The position numbers and the translations under genes were made by a program. Source: Thermoplasmata archaeon UBA61 (GTDB lineage Archaea; Thermoplasmatota; Thermoplasmata; Lutacidiplasmatales; UBA184). From it: DNA of 64,000 nt. The stretch spans positions 1 through 64,000 of the forward strand of contig DASW01000009.1 in assembly GCA_002503985.1 (NCBI GenBank), given 5' to 3'. This document shows, piece by piece, positions 8,977-17,254 of this stretch; position 1 is the first letter of the stretch, and every line of letters starts with the position of its first letter. Below the pieces are notes generated by a model that saw only the letters and a list, made by a program, of their open reading frames with translations, did not search any database and was not told the DNA's origin.

Positions 8977-10377
8977 CTAGGGCACGGGTTGGGTGAGCTT
9001 GAGGAGCGCGGCGTTCCCGAGCAGGGCCTCGACCTCGTCCTTCGTCAGGAGCTTGCGCTCGACCAGGATCTCCTTCACCGGTCGGCTCGTCCGCTCGGCT
9101 TCGTGGATCACCTCGGCGACCTTCATGTAGCCGAGCTTGGGCGTGAGAATGGTCGCGATCGCCGCGGACCGGACCATGTACTGCTCGAGGCGCGCCGGGT
9201 TCGCGGTGATGCCGTCGACGCACGTCCGAGCGAAGACGGGCAGGTAGTTCGTCAGGATCTCGGATGAGAAGATCACCTCGAACGCGGCGAGCGGCATCAT
9301 CACGTTGATCTCGAGCTGGCCCCCCTGGACCGCGAGCATCGTGGCCGTGTCCGCGCCGACGACGTGGAAAGCGATCTGGTCGAGGGCCTCGGCGGCCGAG
9401 GGGTTGACCTTTCCCGGCATGATGGACGAGCCGGGCTGGATCTCGGGCAGACGGATCTCGTCGAACCCCGTCGCAGGCCCGCTGCAGAGGAGGCGGAGGT
9501 CGTTCGCGATGCGGATCAGCTCGAGCGCGAGCGTCCGGAGCCAGCCCGACGCGGCGCCGAGCGGGAACCGGCTCTGCATCGTCTCGAACGGGTCCCGGGC
9601 GACCCGGAGCGGGAGGCCGGTGAGCCGCGCGTACTCTTGGACGGAGCGGGCGCGGAAGCCGACGACGGAGTTGAGGCCCGTACCGACCGCGCTCCCGCCC
9701 AGGGGAATCTCCGCGAGGGCGCTCTCGACGCTCGGGAGAAGCTCGAGGACCCGTTCCAGCACGGTCGCGTACGCGAGGAACTCCGACCCCAGCGAGATCG
9801 GCGGTGCGTCCTTGAGGTGCGTCCGTCCCGACTTCGGGAACCGGACGAACTCCTGACCCTTGCGACGCAGGCTCTCGATGAGGGTCGTGACCGAGACCCT
9901 CAGGTCCTTGAGCGCGAACATCACCGCGACCTGGGCCGCGGCTGGGTAGGTGTCGTTCGTCGACTGGCCCCGGTTCACGTGGTCGTTCGGGCTCATGTAC
10001 TCGTAGTTGCCGCGGGACTTTCCCGCGAGCTCGAGCGCACGGTTCGCCAGGACCTCGTTCACGTTCATGTTGGTCGAGGTCCCCGCCCCGGCCTGGAAGA
10101 CGTCGACGATGAACTCGCCATCGAACTTGCCGGCGGCCATCTCCTCGGCCGCCTGCGCGATGAACTTCCCGCGCTCGGCGTCGAGGCCCCCCTTCTCCAA
10201 GTTCGCGCGACAGCACGCGAGCTTGAGCCAGGCGTACGACCGGATGAGGTGCTTGGAGGCGTGGAGACCGCTCACCGGGAAGTTCTCCTTTCCTCGGAGG
10301 CTCTGGATGCCCCAGTACGCCGATTCGGGAACGTCCCGCGGACCCAGCGAATCCTTCTCTTGACGGGATGCAGTCAT
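8977..10377 (-). CDS. Aspartate ammonia-lyase / class II fumarase family enzyme
   Basis: A 466-residue member of the fumarase/aspartase superfamily. The C3 signature GSSIMPGKVNP is at ~315-326. FQAGAGTSTNMNVNEVLANR and SPNDHVNRGQSTNDTYP resemble aspartase more than fumarase C. The enzyme eliminates ammonia from aspartate or hydrates fumarate; key residues are shared, so the choice is not settled. An in-frame TTG at 10404 exists, but a TATA-like run at 10403-10411 favours ATG 10377. It would feed fumarate to the TCA cycle. Confidence 0.85.
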   Translation of the reverse strand: MTASRQEKDSLGPRDVPESAYWGIQSLRGKENFPVSGLHASKHLIRSYAWLKLACCRANLEKGGLDAERGKFIAQAAEEMAAGKFDGEFIVDVFQAGAGTSTNMNVNEVLANRALELAGKSRGNYEYMSPNDHVNRGQSTNDTYPAAAQVAVMFALKDLRVSVTTLIESLRRKGQEFVRFPKSGRTHLKDAPPISLGSEFLAYATVLERVLELLPSVESALAEIPLGGSAVGTGLNSVVGFRARSVQEYARLTGLPLRVARDPFETMQSRFPLGAASGWLRTLALELIRIANDLRLLCSGPATGFDEIRLPEIQPGSSIMPGKVNPSAAEALDQIAFHVVGADTATMLAVQGGQLEINVMMPLAAFEVIFSSEILTNYLPVFARTCVDGITANPARLEQYMVRSAAIATILTPKLGYMKVAEVIHEAERTSRPVKEILVERKLLTKDEVEALLGNAALLKLTQPVP

Positions 10378-10402
10378 GCGGTTCCGATGCCGGATACCCG
10401 AC

Positions 10403-10411
10403 AAAACGTTT
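10403..10411 (-). promoter_or_regulatory. TATA-like element for the aspartase/fumarase gene
   Basis: On the minus strand it reads taaacgttt, 26-34 nt upstream of ATG 10377, and so decides that start. Confidence 0.5.
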
Positions 10412-10463
10412 AGGCCCCCCGGGCCCCTCGGGAGACCCCCTGATCAGGGAAAACGAGTGAACT

Positions 10464-12350
10464 GTGGTTGACCTCTTCCAGCTTACGAGCGACATCGTCG
10501 CGGACACTGTCTCTCTGGCCCTCCCCGGGCTTCTATGGGTGGTCCTGTTCCTGGTCGCCTGGGAGCGAGGACCGTTCGCCGAGAGCATCGGGTTCGGGCG
10601 GAAGTCGTTCTGGCTCCTCCTGCCCGGAGCCATCCTCGCGACGTTCGGGCTCCTTCCCATCGCTCCGGTCTCCACCGACTGGGTCACGGTGAGCTTCGCC
10701 GGGGCGATCTTCCCGCTCCTGGTCGGGTTGCTCGCCTTCGGTCGGGTCGCACCGCCCCGTTCCCGGTCACTATCCCGGCTCCTGGTCCTGCTCGCGGTGG
10801 AGGGCGGGCTGCTCTTCCTGCTGGTCCTGCCCGTCACCGCAGGCCTCTCGCATGCCACCGGCTCGGCGCTCGGCCTCTCGGATTACGTCGGGAACGAGCT
10901 GGTAGTCCTGGCCGGGGCGACGGCCTTCTCGGCGGTTGTTGGGGGGGTCGCCCTCGCGTCCGACGACCCGCTCGCTCGGCGCGTGGCGTTCCTCGTGGCG
11001 CTCACCTCGGCGGTCCTCGTGCTCACGTTCGTCGCTTCGAGCGCCATCCCGGGTGTCGGGATCACCGAGTCGTTCCCGTTCTTCCTGATTCCCCCCGTGG
11101 GTGCCGGGTTGGCCGCGGCGGGGCTCGCCCGACGGGTCTTCCCGAAGGAGGAAGGGTTCGCGATCCCTACAGCCTTCCTCGGCAGCACGTTCGGGGTGCT
11201 CCTCGGGGCGGACCTCCTTCGGCAGCCCCCGCTCTACGGTACCGGGCCCTCGGGTCTGTACACAATTGGGGGGGCGGGGATTCTCGACCTCGTATACATC
11301 TCGGGGATCCTTGCCTTCGTCGCGGCGTACCTGGGCCATCGGGCACTAGGCCGGGACTGGACCCCGGTGGGGACTCCTGTTCTACCCATCGTGCTCCCGC
11401 CGATCACCCGGCTCGCACGGGCGTTCCGCGCCGGTCTCGACGGGCGGCTCTCCGAATCGCTTCACGACTCCGCCGCCGCGAGCCGCGCCGCCGTGGAGCA
11501 GGCACGGGGACTGCTCGGCCTGGGTCCGGCGGCCGAGGACCGCCCCTGGCAGGACCTCCGGGTCCCCGGCTGGGTCGTGGCGGACCAAGCGAACCTGGAC
11601 GCGAGCGCCCGAGTCGGGACCGGGGACGGGCGAGAAGGGTTCCGGTCGTGGCGGACCGCCCGCTGGCTCGTCTGGATCGCCCGGGACATCGGCGTTGGTC
11701 GGTTTGCCACCGTGGGGGCCCGGATCTCGGCGTTCCTGGTCGACCTAGCGGTGGTGACCCTACCGGCGGTCGCGGTATGGGCCGCCCTGCTCCTGACGAT
11801 GCCCGGCGGGTTTGCGGACGCGCTCTCGAACGTGGCGTTCAACGCCGCCATCTTCGGGTTCATCGCCTGGGCGTTCCTCTACTTCGTTCTCGCGGAGACG
11901 TTCTGGGGAACTACCCTCGGGAAGCGGCTCCTCGGCCTGGAGGTTCGAGAACGCACCCTCGCGACGCCGAGCGGCCTCTCCTCCCTGGTCCGCAACACGA
12001 CCGTGCTCCCGCTCCTCACCGTGGTCGGCATCGGGGTCGCGATCGCCCTGGCGTTCGGCCTGAAGGCCGGCACGTCGACCACCCTCACTCTCGGAGGGGT
12101 CGCGTTGCCGGTCGGGATCCTCGCGCTCGTGGGCGTCCTCTCGTTCGTCCTCGGAGGGATTGCCCTGCTCGGAGTGGGAGCGGTCGTGCTCATCGCCGCG
12201 ACCTCCGAACGTCAGCGTCTCGGGGACCTCTGGGCCGGGACCTGGGTGGTCCGGCGGTTGCCCGAGACTCCTAGTGGGGATGCGGTTCGGGCGGGGGCTG
12301 AGGGGACGCGGGCGCCGCCAAGCCCCCCGGGGCCGGGCCCGTTCGGCTGA
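10464..12350 (+). CDS. Polytopic membrane protein with C-terminal RDD domain
   Basis: A 628-residue protein with a GTG start. Residues ~1-300 are strongly hydrophobic and contain about eight transmembrane helices. A soluble linker (~300-410) follows, then an RDD domain (~415-605) with the hallmark RISAFLVDLAVV, WGTTLGKRLLGLEV and RQRLGDLWAGTWVV segments. RDD proteins are small membrane modules, some linked to ion transport; function here is not known. The last 80 bases overlap the convergent Alba gene, and both proteins carry low-complexity Pro/Gly/Ala tails there. Confidence 0.8.
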   Translation: MVDLFQLTSDIVADTVSLALPGLLWVVLFLVAWERGPFAESIGFGRKSFWLLLPGAILATFGLLPIAPVSTDWVTVSFAGAIFPLLVGLLAFGRVAPPRSRSLSRLLVLLAVEGGLLFLLVLPVTAGLSHATGSALGLSDYVGNELVVLAGATAFSAVVGGVALASDDPLARRVAFLVALTSAVLVLTFVASSAIPGVGITESFPFFLIPPVGAGLAAAGLARRVFPKEEGFAIPTAFLGSTFGVLLGADLLRQPPLYGTGPSGLYTIGGAGILDLVYISGILAFVAAYLGHRALGRDWTPVGTPVLPIVLPPITRLARAFRAGLDGRLSESLHDSAAASRAAVEQARGLLGLGPAAEDRPWQDLRVPGWVVADQANLDASARVGTGDGREGFRSWRTARWLVWIARDIGVGRFATVGARISAFLVDLAVVTLPAVAVWAALLLTMPGGFADALSNVAFNAAIFGFIAWAFLYFVLAETFWGTTLGKRLLGLEVRERTLATPSGLSSLVRNTTVLPLLTVVGIGVAIALAFGLKAGTSTTLTLGGVALPVGILALVGVLSFVLGGIALLGVGAVVLIAATSERQRLGDLWAGTWVVRRLPETPSGDAVRAGAEGTRAPPSPPGPGPFG

Positions 12351-12627
12351 GCGGGATCGCGATCGACGAGACGTTGGCGTCCCGTCCCTCGCGGTTCACG
12401 AGCCGTTCGGTGTCGATCAGGATCGTGCCTACGCTCACCTGGCCCTCCAGGAAGCGGCGCCGGACCACTTCGACCACGTCGACCGCCTTCCCGATCGCGT
12501 TCCCGCGGGCCTTTACGACGACCGGGCCGGCTCCCGAATTGAGCTGGCTCACGACCTGGAATACGTAGGTCATGGTCGGTTTCTGGCCGATAAACACGGT
12601 CGCGCCGGTCGGTCCGTGGTCGGTCAT
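12271..12627 (-). CDS. albA: Alba-family DNA/RNA-binding protein
   Basis: A 118-residue protein. Residues 1-93 are a complete Alba domain: VFIGQKPTMTYVFQVV, then VVVKARGNAIGKAVDVVE with the conserved loop, then the IAIPL end strand. Alba dimers coat chromosomal DNA and bind RNA in archaea. A 25-residue Pro/Ala/His-rich tail extends beyond the usual ~90 residues and lies wholly within the overlap with the RDD gene. An upstream in-frame extension exists, but ATG 12627 gives the standard Alba N-terminus. Confidence 0.92.
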   Translation of the reverse strand: MTDHGPTGATVFIGQKPTMTYVFQVVSQLNSGAGPVVVKARGNAIGKAVDVVEVVRRRFLEGQVSVGTILIDTERLVNREGRDANVSSIAIPLSRTGPAPGGLAAPASPQPPPEPHPH

Positions 12628-12747
12628 GGGAGGGCTGGCACCCCCTCCCCGTACAAGGCCTTTTGCGGCCTCCGCCCGGCCGGCTCGCCGGGGCGGGCCG
12701 CGCTCGTAAAGGTTATCGCCAAAACCCATTACGCGCGGGAGGCCCGT

Positions 12748-12832
12748 GCAGGGGTGGCCCAGCTTGGTCAAAGGCGCTAGGTTGAGGTCCTAGTCTCGTA
12801 GGAGTCCGTGAGTTCAAATCTCACCCCCTGCA
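12748..12832 (+). tRNA. tRNA-Leu (anticodon GAG)
   Basis: An 85-nt class II tRNA. The acceptor GCAGGGG pairs with CCCCTGC and is followed by discriminator A. The anticodon stem is CTAGG/CCTAG with loop TTGAGGT, giving anticodon GAG and G37. There is a long variable arm and the T-loop TTCAAAT. CCA is not encoded and there is no intron. Confidence 0.96.
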
Positions 12833-12995
12833 TCCTCCCGTCTGGATCCTGCAATCCCCTTGAGCAGGGCATTTCGAGAACCGACCGGAGGACGACCTTC
12901 GGGGGCCGGCAGTTGTGAGGTGCCGATCCGCTTCAGGACGGGGCGCGTGACCGCGTTCTCGGATCAAGGGTGTGGAGAAAGCGCGCGGTCGCGAG

Positions 12996-13003
12996 GCTTA
13001 AGG
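12996..13003 (+). promoter_or_regulatory. TATA-like gcttaagg
   Basis: Lies 30 nt before ATG 13026 and supports expression of the unrecognised gene there. The ~160 nt between the tRNA and this box hold nothing recognised. Confidence 0.5.
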
Positions 13004-13025
13004 TCCTCAGGCCCATTCTCAAACG

Positions 13026-13481
13026 ATGTCCCCCACCGGTGATGGCGAGCTCTTCGTCGCCGGCGAACCGGATTCTGGTGTCGTCTCATTGCAGAAGGGA
13101 AAGACCACCGTGTTCGACCGTGTCGTGGATACGGTCTTGCCGTTCGGGGGGCGCGTTCCCATATCTCGCTCATCGCATCCGCCGGGGGATGTTCCACCGG
13201 CGATAGGTGAGGCCGACCCGTCGCTGACGGAGGATCGTCCGTGGCACCTTCCCCGTCAGCAGCTTCTCTGCGTTGACATGGTGCTCAGGGCCGCCCGTCG
13301 CCAGCGGAGAACGGTGACCGTCGTGGACGTGAACCGAGCGAGCGCGCAGCAGGGGCTCGTCGACCGGTGGGTCGGTCCGAACGACGTGCTGCCCCTGCTC
13401 GCCCGGGCCGACGGGTCACGGCTCGAGGGAATCGAGGAGTTCGTCCCCCAGAAGGTCCGTAAGTTCATCGGCCACCGGTAA
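13026..13481 (+). CDS. Hypothetical protein, 151 residues
   Basis: No family recognised. The protein is soluble, mixed alpha/beta, with no signal peptide, transmembrane segment or Cys cluster (one Cys). A central RQRRTVTVVDVNRAS strand and a C-terminal VPQKVRKFIGHR basic end are visible. The TATA-like element 30 nt upstream of the ATG argues that it is a real gene. It is followed after 69 nt by the pyruvate-kinase-like gene on the same strand, so they could share a transcript. Confidence 0.6.
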   Translation: MSPTGDGELFVAGEPDSGVVSLQKGKTTVFDRVVDTVLPFGGRVPISRSSHPPGDVPPAIGEADPSLTEDRPWHLPRQQLLCVDMVLRAARRQRRTVTVVDVNRASAQQGLVDRWVGPNDVLPLLARADGSRLEGIEEFVPQKVRKFIGHR

Positions 13482-13550
13482 GCCTGTTCTCTTCGGTCTG
13501 GTTCGCCCACCGTCGACACTTTCTACCACGCTCGGTTGGGGTCCGTGGCG

Positions 13551-15437
13551 ATGGTCGCGCGCACCAGCACTATTTCCCCGGCGGCCAGCTCGCTGGGGCT
13601 GCTCGCGACACGGCTCGAACGCCTTCGGGCGAGCCTGATCGAGCTCGAGCGGGCGGTCGACCTCGCCCCGTACGGGAAGCAGCGGGACAGCGCGCGCAAC
13701 CTGCTCCACTACCTCGCCTTCCGTCGGTTCGACCTCCGTCGGGACCAGACCCGCCTCTCTCACTGGGGCCTGTCGTCGCTCGGCCGGTCCGAAAGTCACG
13801 TCCTCTACAACCTCGATGCCGTGCTCAGTGGGCTCGACCGGATACGGGGCCGGCCCCCGGCCGTCCGTCCGGCTCCGGCAGTCCCGGACCCGGAACGGGG
13901 CCGGAGGATCCTCGCGCGGAACGCTCGGACGCTCCTCGGCCCAACGCGACCCGGACGGGGCGTGCGCATCATGGTCACCATGCCCGCCGAGGCCGCGACG
14001 GACTACGGCCTTGTCCGGAACCTGGTCGAGGGAGGGATGGACTGCGCCCGAATCAACTGCGCCCACGAGGGGCCCGCGGAATGGGGCCGGATGATCGCGC
14101 ACCTTCATCGGGCCGAACGCGCGGTCGGTCGTCACTGCCGCATCGAGATGGACCTCGCGGGTCCGAAGATCCGGACCGGAACGATCCGTCCCGGGCCGGC
14201 CGTCGTGAAATTGCGGCCCAAGCGCGACGCCCTCGGACACGTGACGATCCCCGCCTCGGTCTGGCTCGCTCCTCGCTCGACCTCTCGATCCGAATCCCTC
14301 GGTCCGGACACCGTGACCGTTCCGAGAAGCTGGTTGCGCCGCCGCCGTCTCCGGGAGCTCGTCGACTTCATCGACGCGCGGGGCGCCCGTCGCTCGCTCC
14401 GCCTGGTCGAGCGCGCCGGGACCCGGTACCGGGCCGAGATGGGGAAGACCTGCTACATCACGTCGGGGACACGGCTCGCCGCGACCCTGACGACCGGACA
14501 GGAGGACCTGGCCTCGGTCGGCCCGGTCGCGCCGGTGGAGATGCGTATCCGCCTGCGCGTGGGGGACCGCATCACGGTCACCGCGCGCCCGGACCCCGGC
14601 GAGGACGCCCGACGGGACGCCGATGGCCAGGTCGTCCGGCCCGCCCACATCGCGTGCACGGCGCCGGAAGCGCTGCGGTTCGTGCGCCACGACGACATGA
14701 TCTGGTTCGACGACGGACGTATCGGAGGCATCGTGCGGTCGGCGAGCGCGGAACGCCTCCAGGTCGACGTCACCCATGCGCCCCCGCTGGGGGCGTGGCT
14801 CGCGGCTGACAAAGGGATCAACCTCCCCGACACGGAGGTCGATATCCCGGCAATCACTCCGAAGGACCGCGTGGACCTTCGGTTCATCGTTCGCCACGCC
14901 GACCTGGTGGGGTATTCGTTTATCCACACCTCGTCGGACATTGCCCGCCTCCGGGACGAGCTCTCTCACCTCGGCCGCCCGCGGATGGGCATCGTCCTCA
15001 AGGTCGAGACCCGAACGGCGTTCGAGGAGCTTCCCGGGATCCTTCTCGCGGCCATCCGTCAACCCCCGGTTGGCGTGATGATCGCCCGCGGCGACCTCGC
15101 GGTCGAGGTCGGCTACGAGCGGCTCGCCGAGGTTCAGGAGGAAATCCTCTGGCTTTGCGAGGCGGCCCACCTCCCCGCGATCTGGGCTACCCAGGTCCTG
15201 GAGGGACTCACGAAGACCGGGCTCCCGACGCGCGCCGAGGTGACAGACGCCGCGATGGGGGTCCGCGCCGAGTGCGTCATGCTGAACAAGGGTCCCCACG
15301 TCGGAGTGGCGGTCAGCGCCCTCGACAGCATCCTTCGGCGCATGCAGTCGCACCAGGCGAAGAAGACAGCCATGCTCCGCCACCTCAACGTCGTCGAGCG
15401 GTTCTTCGCCCACCGTCGCGCCGGCCGACCCAGTTGA
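13551..15437 (+). CDS. Pyruvate-kinase-like protein with N-terminal extension
   Basis: A 628-residue protein. Residues ~1-130 form an extra helical domain, followed by a PK-like barrel. Retained marks are RINCAH, DLAGPKIRTG, the catalytic-Lys strand GIVLKVET, MIARGDLAVEVGYERLAEVQ and WATQVLE...PTRAEVTDAAMGV. Changes are a very large insert at the B-domain position, MLNKGP where PK has MLSGET, and no C-terminal allosteric domain. Canonical PK converts phosphoenolpyruvate and ADP to pyruvate and ATP. Whether this divergent form is glycolytic is uncertain. ATG 13551 was preferred to the in-frame TTG at 13536. Confidence 0.78.
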   Translation: MVARTSTISPAASSLGLLATRLERLRASLIELERAVDLAPYGKQRDSARNLLHYLAFRRFDLRRDQTRLSHWGLSSLGRSESHVLYNLDAVLSGLDRIRGRPPAVRPAPAVPDPERGRRILARNARTLLGPTRPGRGVRIMVTMPAEAATDYGLVRNLVEGGMDCARINCAHEGPAEWGRMIAHLHRAERAVGRHCRIEMDLAGPKIRTGTIRPGPAVVKLRPKRDALGHVTIPASVWLAPRSTSRSESLGPDTVTVPRSWLRRRRLRELVDFIDARGARRSLRLVERAGTRYRAEMGKTCYITSGTRLAATLTTGQEDLASVGPVAPVEMRIRLRVGDRITVTARPDPGEDARRDADGQVVRPAHIACTAPEALRFVRHDDMIWFDDGRIGGIVRSASAERLQVDVTHAPPLGAWLAADKGINLPDTEVDIPAITPKDRVDLRFIVRHADLVGYSFIHTSSDIARLRDELSHLGRPRMGIVLKVETRTAFEELPGILLAAIRQPPVGVMIARGDLAVEVGYERLAEVQEEILWLCEAAHLPAIWATQVLEGLTKTGLPTRAEVTDAAMGVRAECVMLNKGPHVGVAVSALDSILRRMQSHQAKKTAMLRHLNVVERFFAHRRAGRPS

Positions 15438-15590
15438 ACCTCGCGCTCTCCCACACCCCCGCCCGGTGAGGGGATCCTCTGTGGTTCTCGAGAAGAGGAC
15501 GCCCTCATGACATCAGAACTCCGTGAGGGGCAGGGAGGACCTGGGCAACTTGCGTTTTAAGACCTCGCGGGCCTGTATATCATCGCTCGG

Positions 15591-16622
15591 ATGGCCGAAG
15601 AAGACGTGATTTGTCCGAAATGCGGGGTGACGGTCCCCGCGGAGAACATCGTTTGTCCCTCGTGCCACAGTCTCCTGGTCGACCCGTCCCTGGCGGCGGC
15701 CGTCGCGCCCACCGAACCGTCCGTGCCTTCTCCCGCAACGAGCGGGGCCTCTCCGGCCCCGATGGACGAGCCCCCACCCCGGCGCACGGCCCCTCCACGC
15801 TCCGCGCGGGCCGGCACCACCGAGGGGCCGAACCCGTTCGCCGCCGAACTCGCACGTCGGCTCACCCGCCTCAACCAATGGGCGGAGGGGGTCCAGGCCC
15901 TCGGGGTCCAGCTCCCTCGACTCCCCGCGTGGGCCGAGGAGTCCGCGCGGACGGCCTCCAACCCGGAGCCGTGGGCGGAGGTCGTCCGAGGGATCGAGCG
16001 AATCGCCCAGAAGCGGGTCGTCGGGGCGTTCGAGGAGTGGGAGAAGCGGACCAAGGCCCGCCTCACGCGCCTCGAGGCCTACGCGGTCGATAGCCGTCTC
16101 GAACGGGACCAGATCGAGGACGCGCTGCACTCGGCCCGGACCGGTGACATCGCCCAGGCGCTCTCCTCGTTCCAGCAAGTCGACCGGGTCGTGACGCTCA
16201 AGGAACGCCACCTCGACCAGGCTCGGGAAGAGCTCGAGCGGGTCATCGCTCTCCTCCACGACATGCAGGCGCTCGGGATCGAGCCGCCGCAGGACTCGAC
16301 CGAGGTCGCGGACGACCTCGAGAGCGAGCTCCGCGCCGGCAAGCTCGCCGCGCTGAAGCAGCAGATCCGGGCGATCCGGCTCCAGGCCGTGACCCGGCTC
16401 AAGGCGGGCCTACCCCAGTACATCTCCGAGTACGGTGACTACCTGCTCAGCGAACGGGCGCACGGGGTCGCGACCGAGCTCGAGGCGATCGAGCTCGCGC
16501 GCGGTGCCCGAGAGTTCTTCCGTGGGCGCCCCGAAGACGGGATCCGCCGACTGCGAGGTCTCCAGCAACGGCACGGCATGCCACCGAACCGGCCCGGCTC
16601 CCGCTCGATGCTGTCGCCTTAG
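15591..16622 (+). CDS. Zinc-ribbon plus coiled-coil protein
   Basis: A 343-residue protein of unknown function. Residues 9-26 form a small zinc ribbon (CPKC...CPSC). A Pro/Ala-rich linker spans ~30-75. From ~80 to ~320 the sequence is highly charged and helical with heptad character (for example LDQARELERVIALLHDMQ-like stretches), probably a long coiled coil. No transmembrane segment. Upstream AT-rich elements are tttaag at ~15554 and tatat at 15576-15580. The last 4 bases overlap the convergent GNAT gene. Confidence 0.7.
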   Translation: MAEEDVICPKCGVTVPAENIVCPSCHSLLVDPSLAAAVAPTEPSVPSPATSGASPAPMDEPPPRRTAPPRSARAGTTEGPNPFAAELARRLTRLNQWAEGVQALGVQLPRLPAWAEESARTASNPEPWAEVVRGIERIAQKRVVGAFEEWEKRTKARLTRLEAYAVDSRLERDQIEDALHSARTGDIAQALSSFQQVDRVVTLKERHLDQAREELERVIALLHDMQALGIEPPQDSTEVADDLESELRAGKLAALKQQIRAIRLQAVTRLKAGLPQYISEYGDYLLSERAHGVATELEAIELARGAREFFRGRPEDGIRRLRGLQQRHGMPPNRPGSRSMLSP

Positions 16623-17152
16623 ACCAGCCGTTCCCAGAAGTTGACGTCCTCGCCCCACTCGTGCTGGTGGAGCACGCCCACGAGCGTGAACCCGAGTCGC
16701 TGGAAGAGCGCCGTCGCCGGCCCCAGGTCGTGGAGGGAATCGACCCAGATCGATGCGACGTTCCCCTTCTTCGCCCACTCGATCGCGGCCGCGACGAGCG
16801 CGCTCGCCACGCCGTGACGTCGGACCTCCGGGTCGACCACGAGATGCACCATCCGACAGGTCCCGTGGTGGAACTCGCAGCCGACCACGCCCACCAAGTG
16901 ACCGTCCTTCCGCGCCGCGAAGTAGGTCACTCCTCCCATCCAGCTCGTGAACTCGAGCGGTGTCGGCTGCCACGCCTTCACGAGCTCGCCGGGCACCCCC
17001 GGGGGTGCCGGGTCCCAGACCTTGCGGTAGAGGCTGCAGATCGCCGGAACGTCCTGATGCGTGACCCGGTCGACCGAAACGGCGCCCGACGGCTTCTCGG
17101 CCGAGGGACCCGAGCGCTCTCCTCCCCGGACCGCTTCCTGCTCTGGTGCCAC
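16619..17152 (-). CDS. GNAT-family N-acetyltransferase
   Basis: A 177-residue protein. A single GNAT domain occupies ~27-177. The acetyl-CoA loop is in VHLVVDPEVRRHGVASALV (the Q/RxxGxG/A motif), followed by ALFQRLGFTLVGV. It acetylates an amine of a small molecule or protein; substrate unknown. The start is GTG at 17152. A perfect inverted repeat at 17174-17189 covers the expected promoter position. Confidence 0.85.
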   Translation of the reverse strand: MAPEQEAVRGGERSGPSAEKPSGAVSVDRVTHQDVPAICSLYRKVWDPAPPGVPGELVKAWQPTPLEFTSWMGGVTYFAARKDGHLVGVVGCEFHHGTCRMVHLVVDPEVRRHGVASALVAAAIEWAKKGNVASIWVDSLHDLGPATALFQRLGFTLVGVLHQHEWGEDVNFWERLV

Positions 17153-17173
17153 TCTAGGTTCTCCGTCGGGGGA

Positions 17174-17189
17174 GTGTACATCGGTACAC
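17174..17189. promoter_or_regulatory. Inverted repeat GTGTAC-N4-GTACAC
   Basis: A perfect 6-bp inverted repeat with a 4-bp spacer, centred ~30 nt upstream of the GNAT start at 17152. The position fits an operator overlapping the core promoter. Its short arms could also simply form the TATA region. Confidence 0.4.
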
Positions 17190-17254
17190 GCGCGGTCGCT
17201 CTTGAACGTTGCCCACGGCTACGGCCGAAAACGTCGGCGGGACGCTTCCGCTCA

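Noticed and set aside
7286..10858. A continuous 1190-codon minus-strand open frame
   Set aside because: It merges the real Taw2 gene (7286-8167) with out-of-frame sequence antisense or frame-shifted to the TrmB and aspartase genes. The upstream part is Arg/Pro/Gly-rich with no domain, which is typical of shadow frames in GC-rich DNA.
13416..15413. A 665-codon minus-strand open frame
   Set aside because: It is antisense to the pyruvate-kinase-like gene, has no domain and has skewed composition. Codon positions follow the plus-strand gene.
15475..15499. Hairpin TCCTCT...AGAGGA after the PK-like gene
   Set aside because: Only 6 bp with a 13-nt loop and no U-rich tract, so there is not enough support for a terminator.
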